A DNA stretch of 64,000 nucleotides from Bradysia coprophila. Its lineage: Eukaryota; Arthropoda; Insecta; Diptera; Sciaridae. Every line of letters begins with the position of its first letter. The stretch's first letter is position 1. The translations under genes and the position numbers were made by a program. Positions 21,401 through 33,122 of the stretch are shown one piece after another. The stretch lies in contig NW_023503302.1 in NCBI RefSeq assembly GCF_014529535.1, forward strand, positions 2,233,448-2,297,447, read 5' to 3'. The notes under the pieces were generated by a model. The model saw only the letters and a program-made list of their open reading frames with translations, did not search any database and was not told the origin of the DNA.

Positions 21401-23351
21401 AAACTGAAAAGCTTCGAATGATGTAGTTAATAAAGCCTAGCATTGACATAAATCATTAAAGTGTAACCGTTGATGCTTCGTATTATGTTTTGACATAATC
21501 ACCATCTTATTCTAAAAACATTTTGTAGATTGAGAATCACTCTCTTCCCCAAATACTTTGTAAAAGGTAGCATGATTCTCTTCTAAAAACACTTTGTAAA
21601 AGGAACTATCACTCTCCTCTACAAACACTTTGGAAAAGGAAGCAACACTCTACTCTACAAGCACTTTGTAAAGAGAAGCAACACTCTCTTCTACAAACAC
21701 CTTGTAAAAGGAAGCAATCACTCTCCTCTACAAACAATTTTTTAAAAACGAAGTATTACTGTCTTCTTCACAGTGCTTGTAGAAGGAAGTGATACTTCCG
21801 TTTACAAAATGTTTGTAGAAGATTGTACCTTTTACAATATGTCAAAACGTAATACGAAACATTACCAGTTAAATTTTCATGCTGGCTTTATAAATAACAT
21901 GAAACAAAAAACTTTTCAGTCTAGTGAAAAAGTCCGAATAGTCAAAAAAAAGACTAATGGCACTTGGTGCGAATAGCCTTTTAGCCTTTAGCCTTTTCGT
22001 AATGATTATTAGTAGAGATTTTAGAAAAGTTTATTATTAAAAAATGAAGTAAAAGATCAAGCAACTCTTTGAACAGAAACAGCACAAGAGCAAACTCGCT
22101 CTTCCAAATTAAGTTGCAGTACAAACTTTGAATTATTTGTAACACCGAAATCATAGGCCAGTTCTGATCTTTGTTGACCGGCCACGACTGCTAAACACAG
22201 AAAAAATCGTCAAAACGTCCTTGCTCCACTGTCAAAAACAAATCGTCAAAAAATCCTTTGAAACTTTTTCAGAAATACATGTTTCTTCTCTGTCATAAGA
22301 ATTTACGAATATTCGCCTGACGATCGCCCGTTATTTCATAAGAAATTTCAATTTAATTCAATATTTGCCCGAAAAGTGCAACCTTTAAAAAAATTGAATT
22401 TTTTACAGACAAAAAATCAAAGAAAATTCCACATTTTGCTGAATTGATTATACGTTTCGTTGCTTTCGTTCGAATATTATTCTTTCAGCAAAATGTCAAG
22501 AAATTTATTCAAAAGCTCTTAAGCACAAGTATGTACCATTCCACTGAAGCACAAAAATTAGACAATTTTCATGAGACTTGTTTGTACAATGCATGTATAG
22601 ATATAATAAAATTATACGGAATATATGCTTCGAAAGAGAAGGTAAACAAATTCAAAAATACTGAGCCGGTAAAAGTTTAGAATTGACAAATTTTATTTCA
22701 TTGGAAGGACAATGGTACGATACGGCAAAAAGCCGTCGGTAATATGAAGACAAATTGCCAGCACAAGTTTAAGATTGCTTTAAGGATGACTTTAGAACCG
22801 GCAAACATATCGAAATACTACTACTTTTGTCCAAAGTATGGCCTAATGCTTGACAAATGCACTTCAACCATGATTGGTCATCTGCAGAAAATACTCTATT
22901 TCATATGAAAATGTATTTACAGTGTTTTACGTTTGTACTTATGCTTGAAGTGCGTTGGCTTGACACAAAATCTTTCACTTTAGTTATTTAAATTTACATT
23001 TACCTATATACGACCATGTTAACCGAAAGTTTCTGTCAATAGCAGACGTCTTTACATTTACGTATTTCTAGATTCACATTAGACATGCTCAGCTCATGCA
23101 TACGCCTCTGTACATCTTCAATCATTCCATTTCCATTCTAATCGTTCAGTAATAAAAAAAAAAAAAAATCACTTACCGTCTGGAAACACTTGTCGCATCT
23201 TGAGGTATGATGTCGTCAGCCGTATAACTGAAGCTTTGTCCAATTGCGAAGTAATCGCATTCGGCAGCGGTAGCAGTTTGCCCAGTTCATAGAATTCGGT
23301 ATTTTCCTTTTCTCTTCTAGTGCGAGCAGCATTTTTGCTCTTTTCCTTCAT
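15437..23351 (-). CDS. sim: single-minded, bHLH-PAS transcription factor
   Basis: Seven coding exons on the minus strand: 23351-23177, 19125-18954, 18882-18600, 18544-18339, 16397-16291, 16223-16076, 16001-15437. They encode 551 aa; all phases and GT/AG sites agree. Sim dimerises with Tango/ARNT in the nucleus and is the master regulator of CNS midline fate. The bHLH domain is residues 1-53 ([16 protein letters not shown], with [12 protein letters not shown] in helix 2), PAS-A about 81-210 ([20 protein letters not shown]) and PAS-B about 262-330 ([20 protein letters not shown]) followed by a PAC motif. The C-terminal roughly 185 residues are low-complexity (Ser, Asn, Thr, Tyr). Drosophila Sim is longer (about 670 aa), mostly in this tail. 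PAS-A carries an Asn-rich insertion at about 142-172. The bHLH sequence separates Sim from the related Trachealess. Intron 1 is 4.05 kb and intron 4 is 1.94 kb, both repeat-rich. Confidence 0.94.
17862..18303. mobile_element. long relative of the TA-flanked CAGTCAAAGG MITE
   Basis: The left end has CAGTTAAATTTCAGCATGAA and GCTTCAGTTGTTTTTCAGCTGA. The right end has the complementary TCAGCTGGAAAACAGCTGAA and AAATTTCACTGCCTCTAACTGTA. These arms match those at 14119-14352. The interior holds another hairpin system (TTTACATCACTGTTTGTGAC and relatives), suggesting a nested insertion. Confidence 0.6.
18010..18130. repeat. hairpin with GCCTTCGGC centre, copy in sim intron
   Basis: Left arm TGTTACGTCACTGCTTGTAAAT pairs imperfectly with right arm ATTTACAAACAGTGACGTAACA. 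The centre reads CGCCTTCGGCTCG (18069-18081). The same centre recurs in four otherwise different hairpins in this window. Confidence 0.65.
20500..20640. repeat. hairpin element in sim intron 1
   Basis: CCATTACATAACTCGGGATAAAAA at the left pairs with TTTTTATCCGTAGTTATGTAATG at the right. The centre is near GGCTACGCCTCG (about 20560). Non-coding. Confidence 0.6.
20855..21257. mobile_element. inverted-repeat element in sim intron 1
   Basis: GATAGTGACAATTTTTGTGT at the left end pairs with CAAAAATTGTCACTATC at the right end (21241-21257). Inner complementary blocks GGTGCTGGCAC / GATGCCAGCAC and AATATTTAGGCTGAC / GTCAGCCTAAATATT follow. No coding capacity, about 400 bp. Confidence 0.65.
21400..21900. 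repeat. foldback element carrying a minisatellite of about 40 bp
   Basis: The outer arms, CTTCGTATTATGTTTTGACATA (near 21475) and TATGTCAAAACGTAATACGAA (near 21837), are inverted. Between them lie about seven imperfect units of roughly 40 bp, each with CTCTACAAACACTTTGTAAA then AGGAAGCAACACTCT (about 21530-21770). Units near the right end are in the opposite orientation. It lies in sim intron 1. Confidence 0.65.
22851..22974. repeat. GCACTTCAAGC family, copy 3
   Basis: GCACTTCAACC (22859-22869) pairs with GCTTGAAGTGC (22943-22953). Terminal complementarity extends outward with TTGACA on the left and TGACAC on the right. The interior has ACTCTATTTCATATGAAAAT and TTTACAGTGTTTTACG, as in copy 2. 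Confidence 0.65.
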
Positions 23352-26300
23352 AGTACAAACCTTTAAACCTTTGAATGATAAAGAAGAATTGTGTTAGATC
23401 TTTTGTTGCGGTATCAACGATGAGTTTGTTTTTCAATTGCTTCCATGGCAAATAATCGAATCGGAAAACAAAAGCTTAATTCGGAGACCTCATTACGTCA
23501 ATCACATAACAAATAATAATGCAGAATTACAGATTGAAAGATCACGATGATATATTAAATGCATAAATAGTTCTCAATAACTTCAGTCAACATAAGTCGT
23601 GCTTTTGTTTTAATTAGCAACAAACACATTATTATATCCAATAGCCGTAATGTATTTAAGTATTAGCAAACACTGAAACATTAACTCACCCTAAAACCAA
23701 ACGAACAAGTCATAATATCGACAATAAAAAGCGATTCAATTAATATAAAACCGAAATCAATTCCATCCAATTGGGCCAAGTGTTAAGTTAAGGCAATAAA
23801 GTAAATAGATTTTGGTACATAAAAATGTGTGGCCATAAAATCATTTCGCTCACAACTTATTAATAAATATTAGAACAAACAAACCATTATTGCGTGTAAC
23901 TAATACAATTATTTGAGCATATTGTACGTATGTATATGGATGTGTGAAGAGGGTTCAGTTTTTTTTTACTGCCACATATAAATTGGAGTTTCTTTGGTTT
24001 TAAGCGGCTTGTGGTATAATACACTTCACAATGCTCTTTACGCAAAATATTATTTTAAATGTTAATATGTTTTGTCCAATAATACTAATTGCACCAAAGT
24101 TGATCTTTATTAATAGAGAATTTTTGCTCGGAGGCTAATAGTACATTGCATCCTTCGTTGGAAGTTTCTAGGGAAATGAGTTTTCACGATCGTATCACTG
24201 ATTTCATTTGACTCAATTTCCGAGGGTACAGTGCATAAAATGTATTCCAAACTAGGATCCTAAATTGTAGCCAGAAAAAACTTGATTTTCGTTTTCTAAA
24301 TGATTTTTTGCAGGACCTGTTATTAGTAGTAAAAAAAACTTTTTCGGCAAATTTAGGTAATTTAGGTTAAGTTCCGTCAATTTTCAGCAATTTCAGTAAA
24401 TAAAATTACTAATCCAGTTCGTATCGTCACAAAAGCACTTTCTTGGTACGTAAGTAATCTAGAGTTGCCGGCGGCAACTTGCCGCACTTATTAGATCCAA
24501 TTTTTTTAGTAATTTTAGTAGTTTGATAAAAACCACATTTTATTTTTTGCAGACCTAGGGTCGCGGAACACGGCACAATTTTAGTATTTTCAGGAAAACT
24601 CTGAATAGATTAGAAATACTTTCTCGAAAAAGAGTCAAAAATAGGTGGTTAAATAAAGCTGTTTTGGAAATTCTTAGAACCAAAAAAGAAATAGACATGA
24701 TCGTCTTTAAGAAGTTAATATAACCCACGGTAGTGAAAATATTTTGGCTGAAATAACCCCATTCTATGTATAAATCAAAGAACATTCACAAGATTATCCA
24801 AATTGCTCGCTTTTCCTACTAATCGAGATTCTCACAGAATTTGTCAATTATTCGAAAAAGAATCGAGAAATAATTTGTAATTTCGACTCATAAGTAATAA
24901 AAAAGAATGGCGAGACTCAGGAGGAAAATTCGATAGAGGTACTTAAGGGATAATTAGCTGCTTCGACGTCGACTTCTATTGAGCACACAAAATTGTAGTG
25001 AGAAGAACTCAATTAAATCCTTAAAGTATTTGGTTATTATTATTATAGTTTGTGTGCGAAAGCTCGGAAAAAATAATGAAATAAATAAATAAACCACGTA
25101 TTCCAATTATTTAAACAATGAATTTGGAAAAAAATGATTTTTTCTATAATAGAGATGGAAACATCTAAAATGTTAAGTTAAAACATAGAATAAAATTGCA
25201 AACAAAAAATAAAATGACCTAACGCTTTGGCAATAAAATGTAATTGGAACAAGTGTCTAAAAATTAGTTTGAATGTATTTGTATCGTGAAATGCATGGTT
25301 GATTATTACCATCACTTAAGTGGAGGTACTTTTCGCGGTAGATTCAGAATTTTTGAATTTGTTTCATTTTTCGTTAGATCTTTTGAAGTAAGAAAATGAG
25401 AAAAATATTTTGGATTAAGGCATAAGGTGCATCTCGAAGTAATTACTTCCTGAACATTCAATCAAAACACAATTTAAATGGTACAGAAATTATCAATTAT
25501 CAAAATTTTTCTATGCAAGACAGCTCTCTGAGAGCTACCTTGTTCTATAGTATTCTTTTAACCAATAGACGAGTTATTAAATCGGTTTGATGTGTGGAAA
25601 TATTAAACCATTCTCACCCAATAATTTATTCGCATCCGCCAACGCTTTCCCTTTATTCACATCCGTCAACACTTTTCTCATAAATTTCATTTTGTTTCAG
25701 TTAATTTTATGAATGAATATGTCGAAAATTTACACAAATGAACTTCACCGTTTTATTTTCATTTGCAGTCGGTAAGTAAACAAATTTCTGTAGTTAGCAC
25801 AGGTTAACACAAATGACACTGGTGAACAGGTGAAGCAAATATTTACACTTGCGATTGATTTTATCTCAGATGCTGGGCGTGACTGATATATAATGTATAT
25901 TGACATCATACGCAGGTAAGTGTAATATATGCACCTAAGGTAAATAAATACGTCTAGGTAACACCCATGAGCAACTGAACAATATACGATAACCGAAAAG
26001 GTAGGGAACATTTAGACCAATGAAATTCGATAAATGCGTTTGAATATTGGTTGGAAATTTTCGTTTTATGTAATAAAACACGAGAATAGCATAGAAAACA
26101 TCCATGCCGTATGTATTTTAGCTATGCAACGGTGTTTTTTACGTTATGGCTAAGTTATTGTTATTTCACTTCCTCAAAATTGTATTGAATAACAAAGATC
26201 ATTTTCAGATTTTAACTTTAGCCTGCGGCTGCTTTGAACCTCCAGCGAGAATCGTTTGTTATTTGCAGAATCAATTCAAGAAAGTAAACAACAGATGATT

Positions 26301-27300
26301 AAATACTTAAACTGTAAAGATAATTTTTAATCTTTGTGCTACTCCTACTACACCAAATTCGATAAATTTTGAAGAACAACAATACTTAAAAATAACCAAA
26401 TAAATACTCGACACTTTTGCATGGCACTCATGGACGATATAGAACCGTTCATTACATTCGTAATACTAGAGAGAGGGAGAGGTATAAGGCTATAGGGGAT
26501 GCGACACGGAACACTGGTCTTGAAATCGCCACATACAGGTAATGTTACGAAAATTTATTTATTTTAGCAGTTGGTTCATTCAATCATTCATACACATAGG
26601 GAGTTTTCATAATTGAATCTCACCCACAGTTCATTATGAATTTCATAATTTTCCACACAAAGTTGAAATTTCATTACTATTCGAACAATTACGGTTAAAA
26701 CTTTGTATGAAAAATTACGAAATCCGCAATAATTTTATTTGATATGTGGAGATTCAATTATAAGAACTCTCTCTCTCTCTGTGTGCCATTGGTTATAAGC
26801 AACACACTCACAGAACAGGCACAAGAACGGACTTTCTTAACGCTCAAAAAACCTGTTATTTTGGTCCCCGCAGTGGTATTATAAAAAATTTCCAAAAAAA
26901 TATTTTCACGCGTCAAAAATTTTTGCGCGTTACAAAAAAATTTCCGCGTTAAGAAACGCATCCACGACGTCAACACGCTAAAAAAGATCCTGCGTTAAAT
27001 AACGCTTGAAAGTGAAAATTTTTTCTCGCGTTCTTCCTAACTCTTCGTCATTAGTCGGTATGCCAAGTTTCAAGTCTGGAGGAATTTCCGTCTGGGCTCC
27101 TATAGAGTGACAAACAGACAAACCAACAAACAAACAAACATTAAACCTTATATGATAGATTTGAAGTGAATTTTGACGATTTCTCAAAAATTTTTACAAA
27201 TTTAATCAATTCAAGAAAATATTTTTCATATCTAGGACCCGAAAAGTGCGACTTGGTCGCACTTTTTCTCCGTCCAATATGAAATAGTACATTGAATGAC
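23352..27300. other. gene-free region upstream of sim, part 1
   Basis: AT-rich sequence, no exon recognised. The sim promoter and any 5' UTR exons should be here; a possible acceptor lies just before the start codon on the minus strand. Simple repeats are seen: an A-run near 23155, a (TC)n tract near 26766-26778 and an (AAAC)n tract near 27125-27145. The small ORFs have no recognisable motifs. Confidence 0.5.
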
Positions 27301-27306
27301 AATGGG

Positions 27307-27400
27307 CGAAAGTAAAAAAATTCAACCGTGTGCGAGAGTTGGAGCCCGCGCCGAAGGCAAGGGCTCTAATCGCACAGGTTGGATTTTTTTACTTTTGGCC
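27307..27400. repeat. hairpin with GCCGAAGGC centre (copy 2)
   Basis: AAAGTAAAAAAATTCAACC at the left pairs with GGTTGGATTTTTTTACTTTT at the right. An inner stem GTGCGAGAGTTGGAGCCC / GGGCTCTAATCGCAC surrounds the centre GCGCCGAAGGC (27348-27358). Confidence 0.7.
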
Positions 27401-27511
27401 CGAGTCGTTCATACTATTTTTTTTGATACCAACATTGAAAATTGATACGTATCGCAAACATCGCAACAAAATGTTGAAATAAAAAGGCATTTAGCCAGAA
27501 AATGCGGGGGT

Positions 27512-27533
27512 CCAGGGGGCGGCAGCCCCCTGG
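27512..27533. repeat. GC-rich perfect 9-bp hairpin
   Basis: CCAGGGGGC, four-base loop GGCA, GCCCCCTGG. It is strikingly GC-rich against the AT-rich background and is preceded by GCGGGGGT. It is probably the core of a dispersed repeat; function unknown. Confidence 0.6.
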
Positions 27534-27896
27534 TATATGAAAACTTTAATAATTTAGCCATCACAACAATAACACACACAAAAATTAAGATATAACTAAC
27601 AAATCATTCAGTAACAAAAAGTATCAACTTTGTATGCTAATTTCAATAAGAACACTGGCGCACAGTGTTTTACAATTTTGATCAAAGTATTCTGCATAAT
27701 ATGAGCGGATTTTGTTGACAACTCGACTCATTTCTCTCATTTTCTGTGACGTCAGTCACTTTCGCTGTTCGTTCAGTTGCGTTCGCTCTTCGTTAAGTAC
27801 TTTCTCCCCGTGGGATGCATTTTTTTACTTTCGCCCCTCATATGCGGGGCGAAAGTATCATTTTTCAATGTTGGTATCAAAAAAAATACTATTCGT

Positions 27897-28032
27897 ACCA
27901 TGAAAAATACTATTCGTACCACGGACTAAAAGTCTTTTTTAGGGTATTCGATTCCAGACCTCGCCTTCGGCTCTGTCTGGAAACTTCTCACCCGCTAAAA
28001 AAGACTTTTAGTCCTAGGTACGAAATGTACTA
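27897..28032. repeat. hairpin with GCCTTCGGC centre (copy 3)
   Basis: GGACTAAAAGTCTTTTTTAG (about 27922) pairs with CTAAAAAAGACTTTTAGTCC (about 27995). Outer blocks GTACCA and TAGGTAC are also related, and an inner stem TCCAGAC / GTCTGGA is present. The centre is CGCCTTCGGC at 27962-27971. ACTATTCGTACC is repeated just outside. Confidence 0.75.
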
Positions 28033-31000
28033 TTCTCGAAAGTAGGCCCTACCGCTAGAGATTCTCAATCCTCTTTTTGAATGAAAGAAACGTTTTGCGA
28101 GCTCTTATTCTTTTATAGATTGAAAGATATGTGTATAGAAATTAATAAACTGAGGAAACATCATTCCAATACCTATTCCGTAATCCCCAGAGTGCTGCGT
28201 CGATGAAATTAATCAAAGCATCAAAGATTAATTAAAAATAGCTATCACACATCACAATTTAATATGATATACCGCTAATCTCTAATGCTAATACTGTGTA
28301 GTTATCTCGGAAAAAATTAACCTTTACTTATGAACATAACAACCATAAATCCTTTCTGTTTGGTTCATTGATTGAAAACATCATAGTGTGTTTAAGAGCA
28401 AATTTCGAATAGTAAAATATGCTAATGTTTATGGCTCACAACAGGTAACAACATTGGTGAGGAAATAGGAAATTTCTCACGGGAAACGAAACATGTGTTC
28501 CCTCAAAAAAATCCACTGCAAGTGTATTCTTAAACATTCCTGCAAGTAATTTGTATAATTTCTTTACGAAAGTTCGTATAGTACAATAACAACGAAAATA
28601 TTTTCTCACCCTTATATTGAATACACCAACGCATTCGTTGCACCTTGGTTTCCGTATACCAGAATTACATAATTTTTATATGGACTGACCAAAAAAGAAG
28701 TATAAAATTAGCATAGAAAAAATGTAAGGTTTTGCTCGATAATCAATACAGTGATACGACGTTATAGTTGTTTTAAAATTCAAATTCAAAAAATATTTAC
28801 AAAACAAATATATCAGGATGAAGAATGTTGCCAGTAACCCAATATAATTGTCGAGTCTGCAATTTCTTCTGATCTATGCAGATTGATGCAAAATCTTTGA
28901 AATTCATTTAAAATTTTCTGTCTGCCCACAGATATCTTCTTAACCCTTAGCAAACTAGTAGTAGGGAATTGTAAGGAGATGTGAGATTTTCGAATAAATC
29001 TTCATTAAACGATCTCCTGCTCCTCACATCTAAGATTTCATTAATTCGTTTTCTAAAAAGATGCCCATGTTTTTACTGAAATATATTCGAAAAAGTAAGG
29101 CTACGGGAATATGGGAAGTAATAAAGTGACAATAGCTGTAGACAAATAGAAATGTTTCTTTGGGTCTGTCAATAGCTGTAACTTAATATTGGTTTATTCG
29201 TTTAATCTCTAATGTTGAACGTTTTAGTGAAAAAAGAGTTACTGTAAATCTTTTCAGAGTAATCAAATTTTGGTTATACCTATTGTACGATCATTACATT
29301 AGATTCAATGAATATTAAGGTGAAACGAATTAAATTAGGATGGTAAGTAAAATACGTGTCGTCAGAATTTCTATCAATAAGATGACAAATAAAATATTTT
29401 TCGAGGAACTGTTTTGACGGTTGAGTGAAAGAAAATAGAGAAGCCACATTAGAACGAATTTGTGACTTCTGATTATTCTCCGCCTGTAATCAATGTTCTC
29501 GGATCATTGCAGAGGATTGAATTTGTGATCGTTTAGGGATTGGAGGAGAAGTTTTATGAGTTAAAAAAAATTAATTGACGGTAAATCGAAAGCCGAATGT
29601 TCCAATTATTAAACTGGTAGTTAATTTTTCACGTATAAATTCATAAATTGATAATGAAAATTATTTGCTTAGTGCTGAAATGGGCGTAAGTTGTTTTGTT
29701 AGGAATACAGTGGGCACTGTAAAAGATATGAAAATGGACTGAGAAATGTTAGTGATTGAATTGAAAAATCGACGATACGAGAAACGACTTTCTGAAGAAA
29801 CAGCGAGTAGTCGCAGATTCTTCAAGATCTCACCTTCTCTTCAGGAAATCGCTGTTTTTTTTAAATTTTTTAAAAGGGGATATTCCCTATACGAAATTTT
29901 AAAGTGGCGAGAAAAAAAGGTGAGTTCTATTTGAACCACCTCTTTTTTAGGAACTTGAGGTTTTTCCAAAAAGACGTCGTTTCTCTTGTCGTGGATTTTT
30001 CAGAGCAATATGTTGGTGCTGAGAGTGTTTGTTCCGCCGTTAAAACTGAAGAGACATGACGCAATCGATAATCGATCTCTTGAATATTTACAGAAATTTA
30101 AAAATTGTTGTCAAGTCTGTGGTCACACTATAAGAACCATCAAAATGTTACATTTCTCCATTGAGTTATTTTATAAACATTTCACCGACGATTTTTATAA
30201 ACTTTTTTTATTGGAATCTCAAGAAATGAAGCCCATTTAAATAAGACCCGTAACAGAATAATAATCTTCTTTTTCGATTAAAGAATTTTTAAGTTTGAGA
30301 TTGAACTTTGTGAACACATCAAAAAATCTTTTTTAAACAGACATTTTCCGCATTTTATTTTATGTTAAATTAGTCTCTACCTAGTAGTACGACCATTGAA
30401 ATAGCTAACAAATATTTAAAAACTTTTTTTTTGAAGAGTTCCAGGATGGAATAAATTACAGAATATCGAAAATTGATCTTCATCAGCAATTGATCAAAGA
30501 GTGTAAATTTTAACAAAACTCGTTTTTTGAAGAATGTAAGATGTTTTTATGAACCACTTTCGTCCCGATCCCGGAACTATCATTCTTTTCTAGTAATTTC
30601 GATAAACCCCTGAAAAATCTTTTACTTAATTCGTTTTAACATACCATCTATTCCTCATTGCTTATTTATGTTGGCTTTGTTGCTACCATTTTCTATTTTG
30701 TTAAGAGGATAACCTCAGACAAACTATTGGAATCAAACTTAACGTCGAACCCATCCTACACAACACAATAAAATATAAAAATATCTAAATTGCATTAGCA
30801 AAGCTTCGACGTAGAAATATCAAATTAACAAACAAACACACAAGCTGTTTGTTTATTTATTTATTTTTATACAACAAAGAGAAATATTAAAGGTAAAAAA
30901 AAACTCTAAGAAATGTCTAACTAGCATGTAAGAGGTTTTCGTAAAAGTTAAGTATTCTTGGGTGTTTTCTTTAAATCTCTGATATTTGTTGATGTTCATT

Positions 31001-33012
31001 TCACATTACAACATTGTATTCTTGGACTTTGCCGTTTATTTTTCTGGAAAACTAAGCGTTGTATATCAATCATTCAGCAGTAACAACTCTTTATGTCAGA
31101 GACAACTTTTATTTAGAGCTCTTAAGATATCTTCGAGACACAGCCTCCCTTTCCCTTAACTTTCGTTAATCATAATGGCTTGCAGAACAACACAGACTAG
31201 AAACAAGTAGTCTCACACCAATCTCACAAAATTCAAGTATTCACTCCCTTTAATACTGCAATTAGGTGACTTCCAAAGGGTCTCATAGTTGACAAAGTAG
31301 CACAAATGTATGCATGAAACAGATAAAACAGTTGCTCGTAACTGTCCTGTGAGCCTAGTATAATTAGCAATTTGAAAGCTTAGCCCCAGTAAGTTTTATT
31401 TTAGTCTGTACAAGTCCATCCATATTGGGCGACCATACTTTTTTAAAACCGTGCCAACTTCAACCTCAGTTTATGAATTTAAGTTCTAGTGACTTCTAAC
31501 CAACTAAGACGTTCGAAAGCGACATAGTTTCTTTGTTTGTTTTTTTTCGATTGCAAAGTAAAAAAAAAACAACATTAAAATGACTAAGACGAAACAATGT
31601 GTCAGTAGTTTTTAAACTTTCGGCTTAAAATAGTTTTCCGACTTCAACTAAACTGTTAATATGTGCCTTGTTCAACGAAGAATAACTTAGTTGAAAGCGT
31701 AGATGTTCAACACAAAGTTACAATTTTCAATTGAAATTGTCTTCTTCGGTTGGAAAAAGACCCAACCTGAAGTTTCTTTATCTTCTTCTGTCGCATTAGT
31801 CAATAGTACAATAGGTCAAATAAATAATAAGAGTCCCCACTCCCCAACAGCACCAACAAAAAAAAACGATTGGAAATTTTCAGTTATTTTCAAATCAGTA
31901 CGGCTGTTTGCTGAAACCGGCACGACTACATGATAATCAATCTCTCTATTTCCTAAACTCACATTTGATCACACAATGTGAAATTCGTTGACAATACAAG
32001 ACACGCAGTCTCGTACTATGACGATTTTAAAACAGAGTTACACATTTTACTACCAGGAATTATTTATGTGCAACCATCATTCATCTTCTATTCAAGAGAC
32101 CTTGGAAATGAAATATCTAAAATATTTGTTCAACACTCCGTCATAATGGTGAATATCCTTTTTATTATTATTTTAATTTTTAAACGTGATTTAGGCACTA
32201 GAACGTGATATTTTCCGATTTCATAAATACCTAGCGCGCTTATGTACAAACGATATAAGCGAAAAGCACATAACGACCCAAAAAGTGTACATTATTACAA
32301 ATACCAATATAAATTTTCCACAAAAACTGTTTTAGGGGAGGCTGTGTCTATGGTATATGCATTCATGCATAAATTTGTTCTTCTTATGTACGTCCTATGT
32401 ATAACGCTTTTTATTTATATTACTTAGCTACATTCTGTTTTATCTACACTTCAAAAGCGGTTATGCATTTATAGAACCGAAATTCAAGAATGAAAAACAT
32501 TACAAAAGTCTTAAATCAACAAATACGTTACGTAACAAGGAAACCATTTAATCCTAAAATAATGTGCTAAAGCATGTCGAGAATTATGATTTTTTTTCTC
32601 TCGCCGTTTATTTGTTCGATTTTCACTACCAAATGAAATTTTATGAATTTTGCTTTGCATTCGGGCTGTAATGTTCCATGTGTCGTTCCGTTTTAAATCA
32701 TAAGTGCCGATTAGCTTGATTGAATAAGGGACAGGAGTTGGCGGTGGTGTTGTGGAAAAAGGAATTCAGGAGGGAGAAAATTATTTTCATCTTGCTTACA
32801 AAACGACTGAAATTTGTACTTCCGCTTCCTCAGTGTAACATTAATTCACACTGTCTGTGTACATAATCGTTCAATTGTTGACCCGAAGCTAAGAAGTCTC
32901 GGAAAATTTTATCCGGAATTATCTCAGGGATTTTATATGCTGGAGGCGTTGAAAGAGATGCTTCAAATTTGAACGGTACGGGTCTCGACGCACCCAAGAT
33001 ATAATAGTACAT
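28033..33012. other. gene-free region upstream of sim, part 2
   Basis: AT-rich, no recognisable gene. One inverted-repeat element lies at about 29763-30000. A TTTA/TATT-rich simple repeat is near 30850. A few stop-free stretches of 60-85 codons occur on both strands without motifs or plausible splice context. Confidence 0.5.
29763..30000. repeat. inverted-repeat element
   Basis: Terminal GAAAAATCGACGATACGAGAAACGAC faces the inverse GTCGTTTCTCTTGTCGTGGATTTTTC. A nested stem (CAGCGAGTAGTCGCAGATT, and AATCGCTG near 29850) lies inside. The short ORFs across it are by-products of the repeat. Confidence 0.6.
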
Positions 33013-33122
33013 TACATGCTAGTTGAGAAATTTTTATTTTGACGAGTGGGAGGTTTGTAGCCCGAGCCGAAGGCAGGGGCTATAATCCCACAAGTCAAAA
33101 TAAAAATTTCCCAACTAGCATG
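33013..33122. repeat. hairpin with GCCGAAGGC centre (copy 4)
   Basis: CATGCTAGTTGAGAAATTTT pairs with AAAATTTCCCAACTAGCATG (one mismatch region). The arms continue through TATTTTGACGAGTGGGA / TCCCACAAGTCAAAATA and TAGCCC / GGGGCTA around the centre GAGCCGAAGGC at 33064-33074. Confidence 0.8.

Larger units (their letters stand above)
19126..23176. other. sim intron 1
   Basis: Long first coding intron separating the bHLH exon from the PAS-A exons. No coding exon recognised. It contains inverted-repeat elements at about 20500-20640, 20855-21257, 21400-21900 (with a minisatellite) and 22851-22974. Embryonic enhancers would be expected here or upstream, but none can be identified by eye. Confidence 0.6.

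Noticed and set aside
21530..21770. Regularly spaced repeats resembling a CRISPR array
   Set aside because: Units are contiguous imperfect tandem repeats without unique spacers, in an intron of an animal gene.
29746..30240. Two ORFs of 62 and 84 codons
   Set aside because: They cover the inverted-repeat element at 29763-30000 and adjacent AT-rich DNA, with no family resemblance.
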